Position numbers and translations under genes: made by a program. Positions 6,599 through 7,462 of a stretch of DNA of 7,462 nucleotides are shown piece by piece; the first letter of the stretch is position 1; the number at the start of each line of letters is the position of its first letter. The notes beneath the pieces are model-generated. The model did no database searches. It had not been told where the DNA came from and was given only the letters and a program-made list of their open reading frames with translations. This DNA comes from Nitrosomonas sp. (GTDB lineage Bacteria; Pseudomonadota; Gammaproteobacteria; Burkholderiales; Nitrosomonadaceae): NCBI GenBank assembly GCA_021774205.1, contig JAJFJI010000314.1, positions 1-7,462 of the forward strand, in the 5' to 3' direction.

Positions 6599-6734
6599 CT
6601 AAAATCCTCAGTTGAGTGGTGTTTAGCATGCGTTGTTGTTTCTTTTTGGCAAGGTGCAATGAGACGCTATAACGCGTTATTACAACGAATTGCAACGCAG
6701 CAAAAAAGAAACAACAGCGTGCTATCAGCATCAT
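6582..6734 (-). CDS. possible 50-codon upstream ORF / leader peptide of cysQ
   Basis: ATG at 6732-6734 (a second ATG follows) is preceded by GAGGAA (6739-6744) with a 4-base spacer. The frame runs to a TAA at 6582-6584, inside the start of cysQ and in a different frame. The peptide starts MMLIARCCFFFAALQFVVIT, which is hydrophobic and carries tandem Cys at 7-8. A basic stretch follows (AKKKQQR, residues 29-35). The cysQ SD lies within its codons, so terminating ribosomes could couple into cysQ. About two thirds of the ORF is made of the 6624-6724 inverted repeat, and the Cys-Cys-Phe codons come from one arm, so it may be a chance frame. I recognise no protein family. Confidence 0.3.
   Translation of the reverse strand: MMLIARCCFFFAALQFVVITRYSVSLHLAKKKQQRMLNTTQLRILGEKII
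6624..6724. repeat. nested ~100-bp imperfect palindrome flanked by TA (MITE-like)
   Basis: The outer arms are TAGCATGC (6624-6631) with GCGTGCTA (6717-6724), seven Watson-Crick pairs and one wobble. They continue as a 17-base arm (6634-6650) with 6700-6716, 16 of 17 paired, with a 2-base bulge at 6632-6633. Inside these, TGCAAT (6655-6660) mirrors ATTGCA (6689-6694), and the centre is the perfect 12-bp palindrome ATAACGCGTTAT (6669-6680). All share a midpoint near 6674.5. TA at both ends would fit a TA target duplication, leaving a 97-bp element. There is no transposase here. It lies between the CrtC-like gene and cysQ, 14 bases upstream of the cysQ SD. It could instead be a native RNA structure or a protein-binding palindrome. 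Confidence 0.6.
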
Positions 6735-6743
6735 CGCGTTCCT

Positions 6744-6756
6744 CACCTTAAAGGTG
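6744..6756. promoter_or_regulatory. 13-bp perfect dyad CACCTTAAAGGTG
   Basis: CACCTT and AAGGTG are exact inverted copies around one central base. The dyad lies about 25 bp downstream of the expected transcription start of the candidate minus-strand promoter and overlaps the start of the upstream ORF's SD. It could be an operator or a small hairpin. I recognise no specific regulator's site. Confidence 0.25.
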
Positions 6757-6759
6757 CGT

Positions 6760-6798
6760 GTCATCGTGAAAAATAGCGTCTTCTTTTCATGAGATGAC
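6760..6798. repeat. stem-loop overlapping the candidate cysQ promoter -10
   Basis: GTCATC (6760-6765) pairs with GATGAC (6793-6798), and GTGAAAA (6766-6772) pairs with TTTTCAT (6784-6790) with one G-T wobble. A GA bulge (6791-6792) and an 11-base loop complete a 13-bp stem. It is downstream of the CrtC-like stop, so it could end or stabilise that transcript, but no T-run follows on the minus strand. Confidence 0.3.
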
Positions 6799-6817
6799 TT
6801 ATTACTGTCGCGGTCAA
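6789..6817 (-). promoter_or_regulatory. candidate sigma70-type promoter for the cysQ leader
   Basis: On the minus strand TTGACC (6812-6817) matches five of six bases of the -35 consensus. It is followed after exactly 17 bp by TCTCAT (6789-6794), which matches four of six bases of the -10. Transcription would start near 6782 and include the 13-bp dyad, the upstream ORF and the large palindrome before cysQ. The -10 is weak, so this is a candidate only. Confidence 0.35.
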
Positions 6818-6846
6818 CTGGGGATATTAGGTTTAACATCGTAACT

Positions 6847-7462
6847 TCACATATCCAGCGGCCTGACATAACCCGTTAGCTCCAGATAACCACGCCCTGC
6901 GGGTTGACCATCGCGAGTGAGCGTCACCGCCCCTTCCCAATAAACCGCACCCGTAGACTGGCGCGAATCCAGTTCTTGATCGTCGAATAATGGCGTAAGA
7001 AGCCATTCAGTCTCGCCAGTACGAATGCGCATTGCGACAGGATAAATGGCATCTGTATGCGGGGATCGCCAGGTGCGTTGCGGCGTAAATTCCACCTGTT
7101 CTGGTTCAAACAATGTGACATGGCCAGCCGCATCGCGTAGCGCCGCATAGGCCCATAATTTTCCGCCATTCTTAAGGCGAATCTGAAAAGCCATTAGTGC
7201 TGAACCATCATCAAGATTAGCACCAACCCAATCCCATCCATCAGCATTTGGATCAAGGTATGCAGTGGACCATTCGTGATCTAGCCAAGCGCTTCCACTA
7301 ACAGCCACGGGCTTACCCTGCCGAAATAATGTGCCAGCAACCTGCAAATGTGGTTCACTGTAGTAATAACTGGCCTGCTCCGGTTCTGGCCCCTTGCGTG
7401 AAAAACCGTCTCCTCCCTGCAGCAGCATCGGTTGCGTCGGTTTTAACGATAGTTTCAAGCCA
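6847..7462 (-). CDS. CrtC/AttH-family lipocalin-like protein, C-terminal part (5' truncated by the window)
   Basis: The frame is open through the right edge, so at least 204 codons of the C-terminal part are present and the true start lies outside. An in-frame TTG at 7456-7458 is not a convincing start. The hallmark is VSGSAWLDHEWSTAYL followed by GWDWVGANLDDGSALMAFQIR, the WLDxEW...GWDW...LDDG pattern of the hydroxyneurosporene-synthase (CrtC)/AttH family, two lipocalin-like barrels. A YWEGAV segment and a GRGYLELTGYV strand close the second barrel. Characterised CrtC enzymes hydrate carotenoids, but most proteobacterial members lack carotenoid genes and are annotated as predicted secreted hydrolases, often beside FtsX-type ABC permeases. 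Those genes, if present, would lie beyond this window. The export signal cannot be seen. The product ends PLDM at a TGA (6847-6849). Confidence 0.82.
   Translation of the reverse strand, partial: GLKLSLKPTQPMLLQGGDGFSRKGPEPEQASYYYSEPHLQVAGTLFRQGKPVAVSGSAWLDHEWSTAYLDPNADGWDWVGANLDDGSALMAFQIRLKNGGKLWAYAALRDAAGHVTLFEPEQVEFTPQRTWRSPHTDAIYPVAMRIRTGETEWLLTPLFDDQELDSRQSTGAVYWEGAVTLTRDGQPAGRGYLELTGYVRPLDM

Noticed and set aside
6651..6757. Direct repeat AAGGTGC at 6651-6657 and 6751-6757, exactly 100 bp apart
   Set aside because: Only seven bases match and the flanks do not extend it, so it is not a credible target duplication.
6582..6869. Full 95-codon minus-strand frame between the CrtC-like gene and cysQ
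   Set aside because: Its first Met at 6867-6869 lies inside the CrtC-like CDS without a ribosome binding site, and the upstream half looks non-coding. Only the 50-codon part with its own SD is kept, at low confidence.

Overview
The window is a moderately AT-rich stretch of bacterial chromosome, almost fully coding. Lipoprotein signal peptides, an NAD-dependent DNA ligase with all four domains, CysQ and a CrtC/AttH-type lipocalin-like protein all point to a Gram-negative proteobacterium. A beta- or gammaproteobacterium is my best guess, but the genus cannot be read from the sequence. I see no phage, integrase, transposase, tRNA, rRNA or CRISPR array.

Layout. (1) 1-992, plus strand: the 3' end of an unrecognised beta-rich protein, a 42-residue small ORF with a strong Shine-Dalgarno (SD), and a nucleoside 2-deoxyribosyltransferase-family enzyme preceded by a hairpin. 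(2) 1002-1415, minus strand: a small lipoprotein, tail to tail with the previous gene and divergent from the next. (3) 1539-3038, plus strand: a lipoprotein of the UshA-like 5'-nucleotidase family. (4) 3061-7462, minus strand, in transcription order: a CrtC/AttH-like gene (cut by the window edge), a 248-bp gap rich in dyad symmetry, cysQ, ligA and hpt. The spacing of ligA and hpt (28 bp) suggests co-transcription; cysQ to ligA is 114 bp. No gene-free stretch exceeds 300 bp.

How the genes relate. Four enzymes touch nucleotide turnover: the deoxyribosyltransferase/N-glycosidase, the cell-surface 5'-nucleotidase, the hypoxanthine-type phosphoribosyltransferase, and CysQ, which converts PAP to AMP. 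LigA consumes NAD+ and releases NMN and AMP. Orientations rule out a single operon, so a shared salvage role is only an inference.

Most worth a second look is the gap upstream of cysQ. It holds a candidate promoter, a roughly 100-bp nested palindrome flanked by TA dinucleotides (architecture like a MITE), and a 50-codon upstream ORF with a good SD. That ORF has tandem Cys codons inside one arm of the palindrome and overlaps the cysQ GTG start by 17 nt. LigA also shows Ala where the adenine-contacting Glu of the nucleotidyltransferase motif is expected.
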